DNA of 64,000 nt from Bradyrhizobium prioriisuperbiae (GTDB lineage Bacteria > Pseudomonadota > Alphaproteobacteria > Rhizobiales > Xanthobacteraceae), in the NCBI RefSeq assembly GCF_032397745.1, contig NZ_CP135921.1, positions 8,978,501 to 9,042,500 of the forward strand, read 5' to 3'. A model generated the notes under the pieces. It was given only the letters and a program-made list of their open reading frames with translations. It made no database searches and was not told where the DNA came from. Shown piece after piece: positions 26,604-34,728 of the stretch (position 1 is the stretch's first letter; the number at the start of each line of letters is the position of its first letter). Both the position numbers and the translations under genes were made by a program.

Positions 26604-26716
26604 CGCTTCTGCCATCGCCGCACGCACACGATCGCCGCCCGGAGGACGGCGTCGCGAACTGTCATGCCTGCCATCCATCGCTTCATTCAACAAAAATTTT
26701 GGGGAGAAATTATTCG

Positions 26717-27754
26717 ATGTCCTGCGCTTCCATCACGCTCGCAACGGGTCTTATCCTGGCGACGGCCAGCACCGCATTCGCCGCCGACACGACGATACTG
26801 CCGATCAAGAGCAAACCGGCGATCGACGCACCGTTCTTCTTCGTCAACGACAACCGATTGACTTATGCCTACCAGTTCACGGCCACCGCCCCCGGCGCCG
26901 CCGACAAGACCGGCAAGCATGTTCTCGCCGTCACCCATTTCGACGTCTGGGCCTACGGCACCAATTTCGTCAACCTGGAGCTGTTGAAATCGGACAGCCG
27001 CGATCCTGCCTCGCCGTGCCTGCCGACCGTCGGCGTGCCGAACGCCTGCGCGGGCGCCACCGAGTTCTACGGGCTGTTCCGCAGCACCTTCGGTTGGAAC
27101 CAGATCTTCGACACCAAGGCGTTCGCGATCGGTCCGCTCAGCAACATCTCGTTCGAGATCGGCGGTGACATCGAAACCGAGAACCAGTTTCTCGCGCCGA
27201 GCAAGCGCGACGTGGTGGCGGGCCTGCAGTTCGCATTCGACCTGCCATACAAAGGCTACGTCAACGTCGCGCCGCTGTACTATCAGGAGTGGAATCACAC
27301 CTCGTTCCTGACGCCGGGCTTCATGCCGGCCGGATTCACCGGGATTCCCGACGGCAACACCCGTTTTCATCCGACCTGGGCGGTGGAGCTCAACTACTAC
27401 ATGGATCTCGGCTTCCTGCCGGAGACCCTGCGCTACTTCGCACTCAGCGGCCGCGCCGGCTTCTACGGACCGAAGGGCGACGGCACCCGCAACGGCTTCA
27501 CCGTCCCCGCCACCAACAGCACCCGGACCGAGATCAACAGCGAACCGGTGCGCCTGACCTTCGACGCCAGCAAGGCGGCGTGGGGCTCCAAATACACCCA
27601 CTTCGTCGATATCTGGGTGGCGTATCGCTACTGGCAGAACAAGTTCGGACTCGACGACGGCAATCCCGCCAACGGCGTCTGTTTCTCCAATGGCGTGAAC
27701 AACAAAAGCTGCACGGAGAGGTCGCTCTACTCCGGCGTCTCGGTTAAATTCTGA
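26717..27754 (+). CDS. Tsx-like outer-membrane channel protein
   Basis: A 345-residue exported protein. Residues 1-23 form a signal peptide ending STAFA|ADT. The mature chain is rich in alternating aromatic and polar strands (NRLTYAYQFTA, HFDVWAYGTNFVNLELL, NISFEIGGDIETENQFL, TWAVELNYYMDLGFL) and ends in KF with a C-terminal Phe, as outer-membrane beta-barrels do. Layout and strand motifs suggest the nucleoside-specific Tsx-type channel family. GGGGAGA precedes the ATG at 26717. Its place between xdhC and a purine permease suggests uptake of purines or nucleosides across the outer membrane; this is inference. Confidence 0.72.
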   Translation: MSCASITLATGLILATASTAFAADTTILPIKSKPAIDAPFFFVNDNRLTYAYQFTATAPGAADKTGKHVLAVTHFDVWAYGTNFVNLELLKSDSRDPASPCLPTVGVPNACAGATEFYGLFRSTFGWNQIFDTKAFAIGPLSNISFEIGGDIETENQFLAPSKRDVVAGLQFAFDLPYKGYVNVAPLYYQEWNHTSFLTPGFMPAGFTGIPDGNTRFHPTWAVELNYYMDLGFLPETLRYFALSGRAGFYGPKGDGTRNGFTVPATNSTRTEINSEPVRLTFDASKAAWGSKYTHFVDIWVAYRYWQNKFGLDDGNPANGVCFSNGVNNKSCTERSLYSGVSVKF

Positions 27755-27787
27755 GGAGCTGAGTTGCCGAAGCCTTTATGGGCTGCG

Positions 27788-27820
27788 TCATTCCGGGGGG
27801 CACGCATCCCCCCGGAATGA
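27788..27820. repeat. 13-bp perfect hairpin between convergent genes
   Basis: TCATTCCGGGGGG and its exact complement enclose a 7-base loop (cacgcat). It lies 33 bases after the channel gene stop and 15 bases from the convergent permease stop, so it could end transcription from both sides, though no T-tract follows. Confidence 0.7.
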
Positions 27821-27835
27821 TGAGGTGGACGGTGA

Positions 27836-29128
27836 TCAGCCCGCCACCAGCGCAAAACGCACGATGAACAACGCGGCCACAAGCCAGGTCGCGGCATGGA
27901 CCTCGCGGGCGCGCCCGGTGACGGTCTTCAGCACCGCATAGCTGATGAAGCCGAAGGCCAGGCCATTGGCGATCGAATAGGTGAAGGGCATCATCAGCGC
28001 GGTCAATGCCGCCGGCGCCGCGTCGGTCACGTCCTCCCATTCGATCTCCACCAGTTCGCGCAGCATCAGACACGCAACGTAGAGCAGCGCGGGCGCGGTG
28101 GCGTAGGCGGGCACCGAGCCGGCGAGCGGCGAAAACAGCAGCGCGGCGATGAACAGCGCGGCCACCACCACGGCGGTGAGACCGGTGCGGCCGCCGGCCT
28201 GCACACCCGACGCGCTTTCCACATAGGCCGTGGTGCTGCTGGTACCCAGCAACGAGCCAGCAACGATGGCGGTGCTGTCGGCCAGCAGCGCGCGGCCCAG
28301 CCGGTTCGGCTGCCCCTCCTCGATCAGGCCGGCGCGCTTGGCGACGCCGATCAGGGTGCCGGTGGCGTCGAACACCTCGACCAGGACGAACACCAGGATG
28401 ACATGCAGCAGGCCGGCATGCAGTGCGCCCATGACGTCAAGCTGCAGGAAGGTCGGCAGGATGCTGGGCGGCATCGACACGATGCCGTTGAATTTGGTGA
28501 CGCCGAGCAGCATCGACAGCACCGTGATCACCAGGATGCCGATCAGGATGGCGCCGCGCACTTTGAGGCTGTCGAGCCCGGCAATGATGAAGAAACCGAG
28601 GATCGCCAGCAGCGGCCCCATCCTGGTGACGTCGCCCAGCGTCACATAGGTCGCCTTGTTGGCGACGACGATATCGGCGTTCTTCAGCGCGATGATCGCC
28701 AGGAACAGCCCGATGCCGGCGGCGATGGCGCTGCGCATCGAATGCGGAATGCCGGCAATCAGCCAGCTGCGCACGCCACTGACCGTGAGAAGCAGGAAGA
28801 TAACGCCGGAAATGAACACCGCGCCGAGCGCCTGCTGCCAGGTGAAGCCCATGGCCCCGACCACGGTGAAGGCGAAGAAGGCATTGAGGCCCATGCCCGG
28901 GGCCATGCCGATCGGCCAGCGTGCCACCAGGCCCATGATCAGCGACCCCAGCGCCGCCGCGAGACACGTGGCCACGAACACCGCATTGCGGTCCATGCCG
29001 GTGGTCGACAGGATCTCCGGATTGACGAAGATGATGTACGACATGGTCAGGAAGGTGGTGACGCCGGCGATCACCTCGGTCTTGACCGACGGCGCGCGAA
29101 CATCGAGCTCGACAGATTTCTGCAACAT
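27836..29128 (-). CDS. NCS2/AzgA-type purine permease
   Basis: A 430-residue, highly hydrophobic transporter with 12-14 predicted helices. Family landmarks are VIAGVTTFLTMSYIIFVNPE at the start, GLVARWPIGMAPGMGLNAFF, the DATGTLIGVAKRAGL segment and LGTSSTTAYVESASGVQAGG (the substrate-site helix). These place it in the AzgA/PbuG hypoxanthine-guanine (adenine) branch of NCS2 rather than the xanthine/urate branch. It probably imports guanine or hypoxanthine for GuaD and xanthine dehydrogenase. No purine riboswitch is evident upstream. Confidence 0.9.
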   Translation of the reverse strand: MLQKSVELDVRAPSVKTEVIAGVTTFLTMSYIIFVNPEILSTTGMDRNAVFVATCLAAALGSLIMGLVARWPIGMAPGMGLNAFFAFTVVGAMGFTWQQALGAVFISGVIFLLLTVSGVRSWLIAGIPHSMRSAIAAGIGLFLAIIALKNADIVVANKATYVTLGDVTRMGPLLAILGFFIIAGLDSLKVRGAILIGILVITVLSMLLGVTKFNGIVSMPPSILPTFLQLDVMGALHAGLLHVILVFVLVEVFDATGTLIGVAKRAGLIEEGQPNRLGRALLADSTAIVAGSLLGTSSTTAYVESASGVQAGGRTGLTAVVVAALFIAALLFSPLAGSVPAYATAPALLYVACLMLRELVEIEWEDVTDAAPAALTALMMPFTYSIANGLAFGFISYAVLKTVTGRAREVHAATWLVAALFIVRFALVAG

Positions 29129-29439
29129 GCGTTTCCCCTGTGTGGCTCGGTTGAGATGCGGCCACTGTCGTTAGCGTCCGCCGTCCAGCGCACAGGTCTG
29201 GATCGGCTTTGCATTTTTTGGGAGCATGTTTGGATTGACTTGTCCGCGCAAGGCCGAGATTGCGCGGACCGTCACGAAGCAGTTTTGCAATTTTCCGGGG
29301 AATGAAGCGGGCCTTGAAGTCTGGCCTCGCCGCCCCTGCGATCATTTAATCGTCGGCACATGATCGCAGCGAATGCTGCTGCAACATTCAAATCCGCATC
29401 ATGCGAAGCAACACATCATGTTCGCGCGACCAGCGACAG
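29129..29439. other. Intergenic region upstream of the permease
   Basis: About 310 bases between the start of the permease and the end of the DUF1330-like pseudogene. No plausible coding frame, strong hairpin or purine-riboswitch core was recognised. Confidence 0.5.
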
Positions 29440-29869
29440 TCAACGTCGCTCGATCAACGGAAGCAGCCGGGAATCCGCAACCGCCGCGGTGCGATGGCCG
29501 AGCCCGGCGAGATAGGCGGCGTCAGCCGCAAAATCCAGAAACGACTGCACGCTGCTCTGGCGAACCAGCATGACGAGATCCCATGACTCATCGGCGGGTC
29601 CGATCAGGAAGGATCCGCCAGCACCCAGGAACACGAGATCACCTCCGCTCTGCTTCAGGTGCGGCAGGGTGTGAGCGATGTACCGATCATGGGCCTCGAC
29701 CCCGGTGACGGGGGACTCCGGCGCAAGATCGGGATTGGCTGAGTAGTCGGCAATCGCGGAAGCGCAACAAGTTCAGCATCACGATCTCGCCTGCGATGGC
29801 CCGCTGGATGAAGGCGCGACCAGCGTTCTGTGTGGGCTCGAGATAGCTGACAGTTTCTGGCGCCGTCAT
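29440..29869 (-). pseudogene. DUF1330-family gene with a single frameshift
   Basis: Reverse-strand reading from the ATG at 29869 gives MTAPETVSYLEPTQNAGRAF and IAGEIVMLNLLRFRD, then leaves frame near 29750-29760. In the next frame the protein continues ADYSANPDLAPESPVTGVEA, RYIAHTLPHLKQSGGDLVFL and ADSRLLPLIERR to a TGA at 29440. The two halves join into one ~142-residue DUF1330-like (EthD/ABM-fold) protein with one extra base. The gene faces away from the ArsR operon and may once have shared its operator. It is either a recent pseudogene or a sequencing or assembly error. Confidence 0.75.
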
Positions 29870-29994
29870 GGATTTAGGTCCTTCTGCTCGCGGGCCGTTC
29901 GACAGGCCTATAAAAAAATGCGTTATCAATATTACCCGTATAATATTATTGCCCTTGGCCAAGCGCTTTTTTTCAGCGGGGCCGTCCAAGTCGC

Positions 29995-30050
29995 TTGACG
30001 GCTGAGCCCATCGGACGTATATAACCGAAAGATTATATAACCATATGGTT
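29995..30050 (+). promoter_or_regulatory. Promoter and palindromic operator of the ArsR-SRPBCC operon
   Basis: TTGACG (29995-30000) and TATATA (30018-30023), separated by 17 bases, form a good sigma70-type promoter. Two direct TATATAACC repeats (30018-30026 and 30034-30042) run into a perfect 12-bp palindrome, AACCATATGGTT (30039-30050). One repeat overlaps the -10 box, so a bound repressor would block initiation. The ArsR start codon lies only 8 bases after the palindrome, with no clear ribosome-binding site. Autoregulation by the encoded ArsR protein is inferred. Confidence 0.75.
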
Positions 30051-30058
30051 CTGTAGAA

Positions 30059-30421
30059 ATGACCGACCGCCTTTCCACCACCCTGCAAGCCCTGGCCGAT
30101 CCGACCCGGCGGGCGATCCTGGCGCGGCTTGCGTTGGGTGAGACCACGGTCACGGAGCTGGCCGAGCCGTTCCAGATGAGCCAGCCCGCCGTCTCCAAGC
30201 ATCTCAAGGTGCTGGAGCGCGCCGGCCTGATCGCCCGGGGACGCGAAGCGCAGTGGCGCCCGTGCCGGCTCGAAGCCGGGCCGCTGCGCGAGGTCAATGA
30301 ATGGCTCGAGCACTACCGACGCTTCTGGGATCAGAGCCTCGATCGGCTCGATGCCTACCTGCAGGAGCTGCAGGCGCAGGAGGCGCAAGCCGAGGAGAAG
30401 GATCGTGGACGCAAGAAATAA
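30059..30421 (+). CDS. ArsR-family transcriptional repressor
   Basis: A 120-residue winged-helix regulator of the ArsR/SmtB superfamily. The DNA-binding core runs LQALADPTRRAILARLALGE, TVTELAEPFQMSQPAVSKHL and VLERAGLIARGREAQWRP. The CxC/DxH metal motifs of metal-sensing ArsR proteins are absent. This matches the metal-independent SdpR-like group that usually stands beside SRPBCC genes. The Lys/Glu-rich tail overlaps the following gene by 17 bases. It is likely to repress its own operon through the palindrome directly upstream. Confidence 0.92.
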   Translation: MTDRLSTTLQALADPTRRAILARLALGETTVTELAEPFQMSQPAVSKHLKVLERAGLIARGREAQWRPCRLEAGPLREVNEWLEHYRRFWDQSLDRLDAYLQELQAQEAQAEEKDRGRKK

Positions 30422-30899
30422 CCGAAGCGATTTTCAGCTGACGCTGCCGTCGGACTACGAGATCCGGCTGACGCGCTCGTTCAGCGCGCCGCGCGAACTG
30501 GTGTGGATTGCCACGACACAGCCCGAGCACGTGAAACGCTGGTGGAGCTGCGACCGGTTCGCGCTGACGGTCTGTGATATCGACCTGCGCGTGGGCGGTG
30601 GATATCGCTACGTGATGCCCGGACGCGACGGCAGCGAGCATCGCTTCAAGGGTGTGTACCGCGAAGTGATACGGCCACAACGTCTGGTCTACACCCAGAT
30701 CTACGACGTCGAGTCCTATGCTGATCGCGAAGCCATCGTCGTCACGACTTTCGACGAGAAGGCCGGCCGCACCCTCTACACCAGCATCATCACCCATCTG
30801 TCGCGCGAAGACCGCGACAACCACATCGCCAGCGGTATGGAGGCTGGTTCGGCTATCGCGCTCGATCGCCTCGCCGACTTGCTGCTGACGCTCACATAG
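30405..30899 (+). CDS. SRPBCC (Aha1/CalC-like) protein 1
   Basis: A 164-residue START/SRPBCC-fold protein with the family pattern IRLTRSFSAPRELVWIATTQ, HVKRWWSCDRF, DLRVGGGYRYVMPG, FKGVYREVIRPQRLVYTQIY and a C-terminal long helix (NHIASGMEAGSAIALDRLAD). Such proteins bind hydrophobic ligands in a helix-grip cavity; the ligand is unknown. The GTG at 30405 follows GAGGAGAAGGATC inside the ArsR coding end, so translation is coupled. The pair ArsR + SRPBCC is a recurring genomic unit. Confidence 0.88.
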   Translation: MDARNNRSDFQLTLPSDYEIRLTRSFSAPRELVWIATTQPEHVKRWWSCDRFALTVCDIDLRVGGGYRYVMPGRDGSEHRFKGVYREVIRPQRLVYTQIYDVESYADREAIVVTTFDEKAGRTLYTSIITHLSREDRDNHIASGMEAGSAIALDRLADLLLTLT

Positions 30900-30980
30900 A
30901 CCGACCGCCGCCGGTCGCGCTTCGCCGCGCTCACCCGACTGCGCCGCGATTTCACCAACCAGCACCCACGGAGTTACGCC

Positions 30981-31421
30981 ATGACAACCCAGCCCGCCCT
31001 GCAACCCGTCACCGCTCATCTGTCGATCCGCGGCGCCGCCGACGCCATCGAGTTCTATAAAAAAGCGCTCGGCGCCACCGAGCTGTTCCGCGCGCCGGCG
31101 GAAGACGGCAAGCGGCTGATGCATGCCGAGATCTCGGTCAACGGCATGAAGATCTATCTGATGGATCATTTCCCTGAACACGGCACCTGCGGCGGCGGAT
31201 CGGTGCGGCTCGCGCCACCGCCGGAGCTCAAGGGCACCTCGATCGTCCTGCATCTGGAAGTTCCCAACTGCGACGAGGCCGTCAAGCGCGCGGCGGACGC
31301 CGGCGCGACCATCGCGATGGAGCCGTGGGATTCGTTCTGGGGCGCGCGTTACGGCCAGGTGGTCGATCCGTTCGGCCATGTCTGGAGCTTCGCCCATCCT
31401 CTGCCGGCCAAGACCGCCTGA
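30981..31421 (+). CDS. VOC-family (glyoxalase/PhnB-like) protein 1
   Basis: A 146-residue vicinal-oxygen-chelate fold protein. It begins VTAHLSIRGAADAIEFYKKA, followed by HAEISVNGMKIYLMDHFPE, LHLEVPNCDEAVKRAADAGA and a C-terminal FWGARYGQVVDPFGHVWSFA, the typical PhnB/YdfR-like arrangement with two beta-alpha-beta-beta-beta units. Metal-binding residues of the glyoxalase group (His or Glu in each repeat) are only partly kept, so enzymatic activity is uncertain. Members bind small molecules or drugs. GGAG precedes the ATG. Confidence 0.88.
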   Translation: MTTQPALQPVTAHLSIRGAADAIEFYKKALGATELFRAPAEDGKRLMHAEISVNGMKIYLMDHFPEHGTCGGGSVRLAPPPELKGTSIVLHLEVPNCDEAVKRAADAGATIAMEPWDSFWGARYGQVVDPFGHVWSFAHPLPAKTA

Positions 31422-31460
31422 CGTCACTCCTATCGATCGAGCTCAACAAGGATCAAAACG

Positions 31461-31982
31461 ATGCTTGAGACAACAACACTGACCCCAACCCAACAACAGG
31501 ACTTCTTCATCAGCCGGACCTTCAACGCGCCGCGCAGCCTGGTGTGGAAGGCATGGACCGAAGCCGAACGACTGGCGCAATGGTGGGGACCGACGGGCTG
31601 CAAGCTGATTGTCGACAAGCTCGACTTCCGTCCCGGCGGGCTGTTCGTCTATGCGATGGAATTCCAGCCCGGCCAGGACATGTGGTGGGGCCGCTTCGCC
31701 TATCGCGAGATCGACGCGCCCGGACAACTGGTCTTCACCAGCGCGTTTTCCAACGCCGATGGCGCCGTCGTCCGTGCCCCGTTCAGCGCGACCTGGCCGC
31801 TGGAAGTGCTCAACGTGCTGACCCTCACCGAGCGTGACGGCAAGACCACGCTCACTCTGCACGGCGGCCCCATCAACGCCACCGACGACGAACTCAAGAC
31901 CTATGAAGGCATGCACGCCTCGATGCAGCAGGGCTTTACGGGAACCTTCGATCAGCTCGACGCCTATCTGGCCAAGGCGTGA
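31461..31982 (+). CDS. SRPBCC (Aha1/CalC-like) protein 2
   Basis: A 173-residue SRPBCC protein: DFFISRTFNAPRSLVWKAWT, LAQWWGPTGCKL, DFRPGGLFVYAMEF, WWGRFAYREIDAPGQLVFTS and the C-terminal helix SMQQGFTGTFDQLDAYLAK. It is related to, but clearly diverged from, the SRPBCC proteins at 30405, 33704 and 34174. Its ligand is unknown. It lies 39 bases after VOC protein 1 on the same strand. Confidence 0.88.
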   Translation: MLETTTLTPTQQQDFFISRTFNAPRSLVWKAWTEAERLAQWWGPTGCKLIVDKLDFRPGGLFVYAMEFQPGQDMWWGRFAYREIDAPGQLVFTSAFSNADGAVVRAPFSATWPLEVLNVLTLTERDGKTTLTLHGGPINATDDELKTYEGMHASMQQGFTGTFDQLDAYLAKA

Positions 31983-32054
31983 CACTCATCAGCGGGACAT
32001 TGTCGCGATGTCCCGCTGGCTTCATCCCGAATTCATGAACCACGGAGATCTTCC

Positions 32055-32465
32055 ATGTCGGCGACCGTTGCAACCTATACTGAATCGAGAACCATGCTGT
32101 GGACCGGACGCGTCATGTCGGGCCTGGTCATATTGTTCCTGCTGTTCGACGGCGCCATCAAGCTGGTGCCGCTCGACATCGTGATCGAGACCTCGCGCGA
32201 GCTCGGCATCCCGACCAGCCTCGCCCGCACCCTCGGCGTGCTGACGCTCGTCTGCACACTGCTCTATGCGATCCCCACCACCTCGGTGCTCGGCGCAGTG
32301 CTGATGACCGGTTATCTCGGCGGCGCGATCTATGTCCATATCCTCAACGGCAGCCCGCTGTTCACCCACACGCTGTTCAGCATCTATCTCGCGCTGCTGA
32401 TGTGGGGCGGCCTCTATCTGCGCGATCCGGATCTGCGCAGGCTGTTTCCGTTCCGGCGCCTGTGA
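32055..32465 (+). CDS. DoxX-family membrane protein
   Basis: A 136-residue protein with four predicted membrane helices, of the DoxX/DoxD family. Helix 1 is GRVMSGLVILFLLFDGAIKL. Later helices include TLGVLTLVCTLLYAIPTTSV, LGAVLMTGYLGGAIYVHI and IYLALLMWGGLYLRD. DoxX proteins are linked to quinone- or thiol-related redox reactions, but the role of this subgroup is unknown. It is embedded in the SRPBCC/VOC array with a CGGAGA ribosome-binding site and probably belongs to the same transcript. Confidence 0.87.
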   Translation: MSATVATYTESRTMLWTGRVMSGLVILFLLFDGAIKLVPLDIVIETSRELGIPTSLARTLGVLTLVCTLLYAIPTTSVLGAVLMTGYLGGAIYVHILNGSPLFTHTLFSIYLALLMWGGLYLRDPDLRRLFPFRRL

Positions 32466-32500
32466 CATCGCCCGAACAAAGTCATTTACAGGAGACTCTC

Positions 32501-33034
32501 ATGCTCACCACCATCGCCGTGATCGCCATCATCATCGCCGTCCTGCTTGCCGCGGTTCTCATTTACGCGGCAACGCGGCCCAACACCTTCGTCATTCAGC
32601 GGACGGCAAGCATCAAGGCCCCCGCCGCCAGGATCCAACCACTGATCGATGATTTCCGTCAGTGGCCTCAGTGGTCGCCCTACGAAACCAAGGATCCGGC
32701 GATGGCCCGCACCTTCAGCGGCGCGCCGAGCGGCAAGGGATCGGTCTACGCCTGGCAGGGTGACAAGAATGTCGGCTCCGGCCGCATGGAGATCATCGAC
32801 ACATCGCCGTCGAAGGTCACGGTCGACCTGCAATTCATCGCGCCGTTCAAGGCGCACAACACCGCGGAGTTCTCGCTGGTTCCCAGCGGCGATTCCACTC
32901 AGGTCACCTGGGCGATGCGCGGTCCACTGCCCTACATGGCCAAGATCATGCACATGTTCATCAACATGGACCGCATGGTCGGCAACGATTTCGCCGCCGG
33001 CCTCGCCAACCTGAAAGCCGTTTCCGAAAGATAG
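32501..33034 (+). CDS. Membrane-anchored SRPBCC (polyketide-cyclase-like) protein
   Basis: A 177-residue protein with one N-terminal membrane helix (residues 3-24, TIAVIAIIIAVLLAAVLIYA). A START-like domain of the polyketide_cyc2 type follows: IQRTASIKAPAARIQPLIDD, QWPQWSPYETKDPAM, and later TWAMRGPLPYMAKIMHMFIN and GNDFAAGLANLKAV. The domain should face the periplasm or lie at the membrane surface. GGAGA lies 6 bases before the ATG. It differs in subfamily from the other four SRPBCC proteins of the array. Confidence 0.85.
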   Translation: MLTTIAVIAIIIAVLLAAVLIYAATRPNTFVIQRTASIKAPAARIQPLIDDFRQWPQWSPYETKDPAMARTFSGAPSGKGSVYAWQGDKNVGSGRMEIIDTSPSKVTVDLQFIAPFKAHNTAEFSLVPSGDSTQVTWAMRGPLPYMAKIMHMFINMDRMVGNDFAAGLANLKAVSER

Positions 33035-33188
33035 GAGCACCCCAATGCCGTCATCCGCGGCACGCAAACTCTCGACATCGACGTCTTCCAGCGCCGCGGC
33101 CCTGCCGAAGAAATTCGCGGTCGTCGTGTCGTTCTCCGGCTTTTCGATCGTCAACAAGGAATCCAAGGAAAACTCCAAGGAGCAACCG

Positions 33189-33599
33189 ATGCAAGTCACC
33201 CCTTATCTGTTTTTCAGCGGCAACTGCGAAGCCGCCTTCAAGTTCTACGAGAGAGCCCTGCGCGGCAAGATCGAGATGATGCTGCCGCACGAAGGAACGC
33301 CGGCGGAGCAACATGTGCCGGCCGATTGGCGCAAGAAGATCATGCACGCCAAGCTCGTGGTCGGCAACGTCGCCCTGATGGGATCCGACGCTCCGCCCGA
33401 TCAGTACAAGCCGATGCAAGGCTTTTCGGTCGCGCTGGGCATCGATACACCGGCCGAAGCCGAGCGTGTCTTCAATGCGCTTTCGGACAATGGCACCATC
33501 ACCATGCCGCTGGAGAAGACCTTCTGGGCCGAACGGTTCGGCATGCTGGTCGACCAGTTCGGAACCGCCTGGATGATCAACTGCGAAACCAAGGCATGA
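33189..33599 (+). CDS. VOC-family (PhnB-like) protein 2
   Basis: A 136-residue PhnB-type VOC protein: VTPYLFFSGNCEAAFKFYER, MLPHEGTPAEQHVPADWRKK, IMHAKLVVGNVALMGSD, FSVALGIDTPAEAERVFNAL and EKTFWAERFGMLVDQFGTAW. This is the family often annotated as 3-demethylubiquinone methyltransferase-like. The ATG at 33189 follows AAGGAG and starts the homology. An in-frame ATG at 33045 with GGAG would add a Ser/Ala/Lys-rich 48-residue leader unlike any VOC domain; I regard this as untranslated or spurious. Confidence 0.86.
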   Translation: MQVTPYLFFSGNCEAAFKFYERALRGKIEMMLPHEGTPAEQHVPADWRKKIMHAKLVVGNVALMGSDAPPDQYKPMQGFSVALGIDTPAEAERVFNALSDNGTITMPLEKTFWAERFGMLVDQFGTAWMINCETKA

Positions 33600-33703
33600 T
33601 ACCGGTGTTTTGTGCCGGTATTTTCTGAAGCCGGTCGGGTGACGTGCAACGCCACCCTTCTCGCCTTCTGACGACACCTTCCGACCACACGACGGACCCG
33701 ACC

Positions 33704-34177
33704 ATGACCACCGCAGCGGACACCCGATCTTCCAACGACCAATTGGTGATCACGCGGCTGTTCGATGCGCCGCGCGACCTGATGTTCCGGATGTGGACCG
33801 ATGTCCGCCATGCGATGCACTGGTGGGGGCCGCAGGACTATCCGGCCGTGCAGATGGAGATGGACGTGCGCCCCGGCGGCAAATGGCGCCACTGCCTGCG
33901 CGCGACCGCCGACGGGCGCGAGCTGTGGCATCACGGCGAGTTCCGCGAAGTGATCGCACTGGAACGGCTGGTCTTCACCTTCGCCTGGGAAGAGGATGGC
34001 GAGCGCGGCCAGGAGACGCTGGTCATCGTGACGTTCACTGACGAGAACGGCAAGACCCGCATGACCTTCCATCACGCGCCGTTCCAGTCGATCGGAGAAC
34101 GCGACGGTCACACCGAGGGCTGGAGCAGCGCTTTCGATCGCCTCGGCGACGCATTGCAGCGGAGTATGACTCCATGA
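33704..34177 (+). CDS. SRPBCC (Aha1/CalC-like) protein 3
   Basis: A 157-residue SRPBCC protein: LVITRLFDAPRDLMFRMWTD, MHWWGPQDYPAVQ, DVRPGGKWRHCLRA, LWHHGEFREVIALERLVFTF and the long C-terminal helix HTEGWSSAFDRLGDALQ. The DARPGG-like strand and the hydrophobic cavity residues are kept; the ligand is unknown. Its stop overlaps the next gene's start by four bases (ATGA), so it is translationally coupled to SRPBCC protein 4. Confidence 0.87.
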   Translation: MTTAADTRSSNDQLVITRLFDAPRDLMFRMWTDVRHAMHWWGPQDYPAVQMEMDVRPGGKWRHCLRATADGRELWHHGEFREVIALERLVFTFAWEEDGERGQETLVIVTFTDENGKTRMTFHHAPFQSIGERDGHTEGWSSAFDRLGDALQRSMTP

Positions 34178-34650
34178 ACTCCGCAACGGACAATCGCGAC
34201 GTCCGCGATATCACCGTCACCCGCCTGATCGCCGCGCCTCGCGCAGTGGTCTGGCAGGCCTGGATCGATCCGCAGCATCTGGCGAAATGGTGGGGGCCGG
34301 ATGGCTTCACCAATCCGGTCTGCGAGGTCGATGCGAGGCCCGGCGGCGCCATCCACATCGTGATGCGGGCGCCGGACGGCACCGATTATCCGATGAGGGG
34401 AATCTATCGCGAACTCGTGGCGCCGCAACGGCTGGTCTTCAACAGCTGGCCGGTCGGCAACGACGGCCAACCCCTGATCGATGGCCTCACAACGGTCACT
34501 TTTTCGGAGGAACAAGGCGGCACCAAGCTCACCGTGCATACACGCGCCGTCGCTCTGGTCGAAGCTGCAAGTCGCATGCTCGACCATATGGAAGCCGGCT
34601 GGACACAGAGCCTCACATGCCTGCAGCAGCAACAGGCAGGCAGATGCTGA
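34174..34650 (+). CDS. SRPBCC (Aha1/CalC-like) protein 4
   Basis: A 158-residue SRPBCC protein: ITVTRLIAAPRAVVWQAWID, HLAKWWGPDGFTNPVCEVDA, RPGGAIHIVMRAPDG, YPMRGIYRELVAPQRLVFNS and the final helix MLDHMEAGWTQSLTCLQQQ. It is the closest in layout to SRPBCC protein 3, and the overlap suggests a tandem duplication followed by divergence. It is the last ligand-binding-fold gene before the efflux transporter. Confidence 0.87.
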   Translation: MNSATDNRDVRDITVTRLIAAPRAVVWQAWIDPQHLAKWWGPDGFTNPVCEVDARPGGAIHIVMRAPDGTDYPMRGIYRELVAPQRLVFNSWPVGNDGQPLIDGLTTVTFSEEQGGTKLTVHTRAVALVEAASRMLDHMEAGWTQSLTCLQQQQAGRC

Positions 34651-34728
34651 ACGCCGTCATGGCCAATCTCGCTGCAATCACACTGCAATAGTTCTCACCG
34701 CGTCCAATCTCACTGGAAGTCAATTCTC

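Noticed and set aside
29129..29439. Purine riboswitch upstream of the permease
   Set aside because: No three-stem core with the conserved purine-aptamer loops was recognised.
33045..33188. 48-residue N-terminal extension of VOC protein 2
   Set aside because: Ser/Ala/Lys-rich sequence unlike any VOC domain; the ATG at 33189 has AAGGAG and begins the fold.
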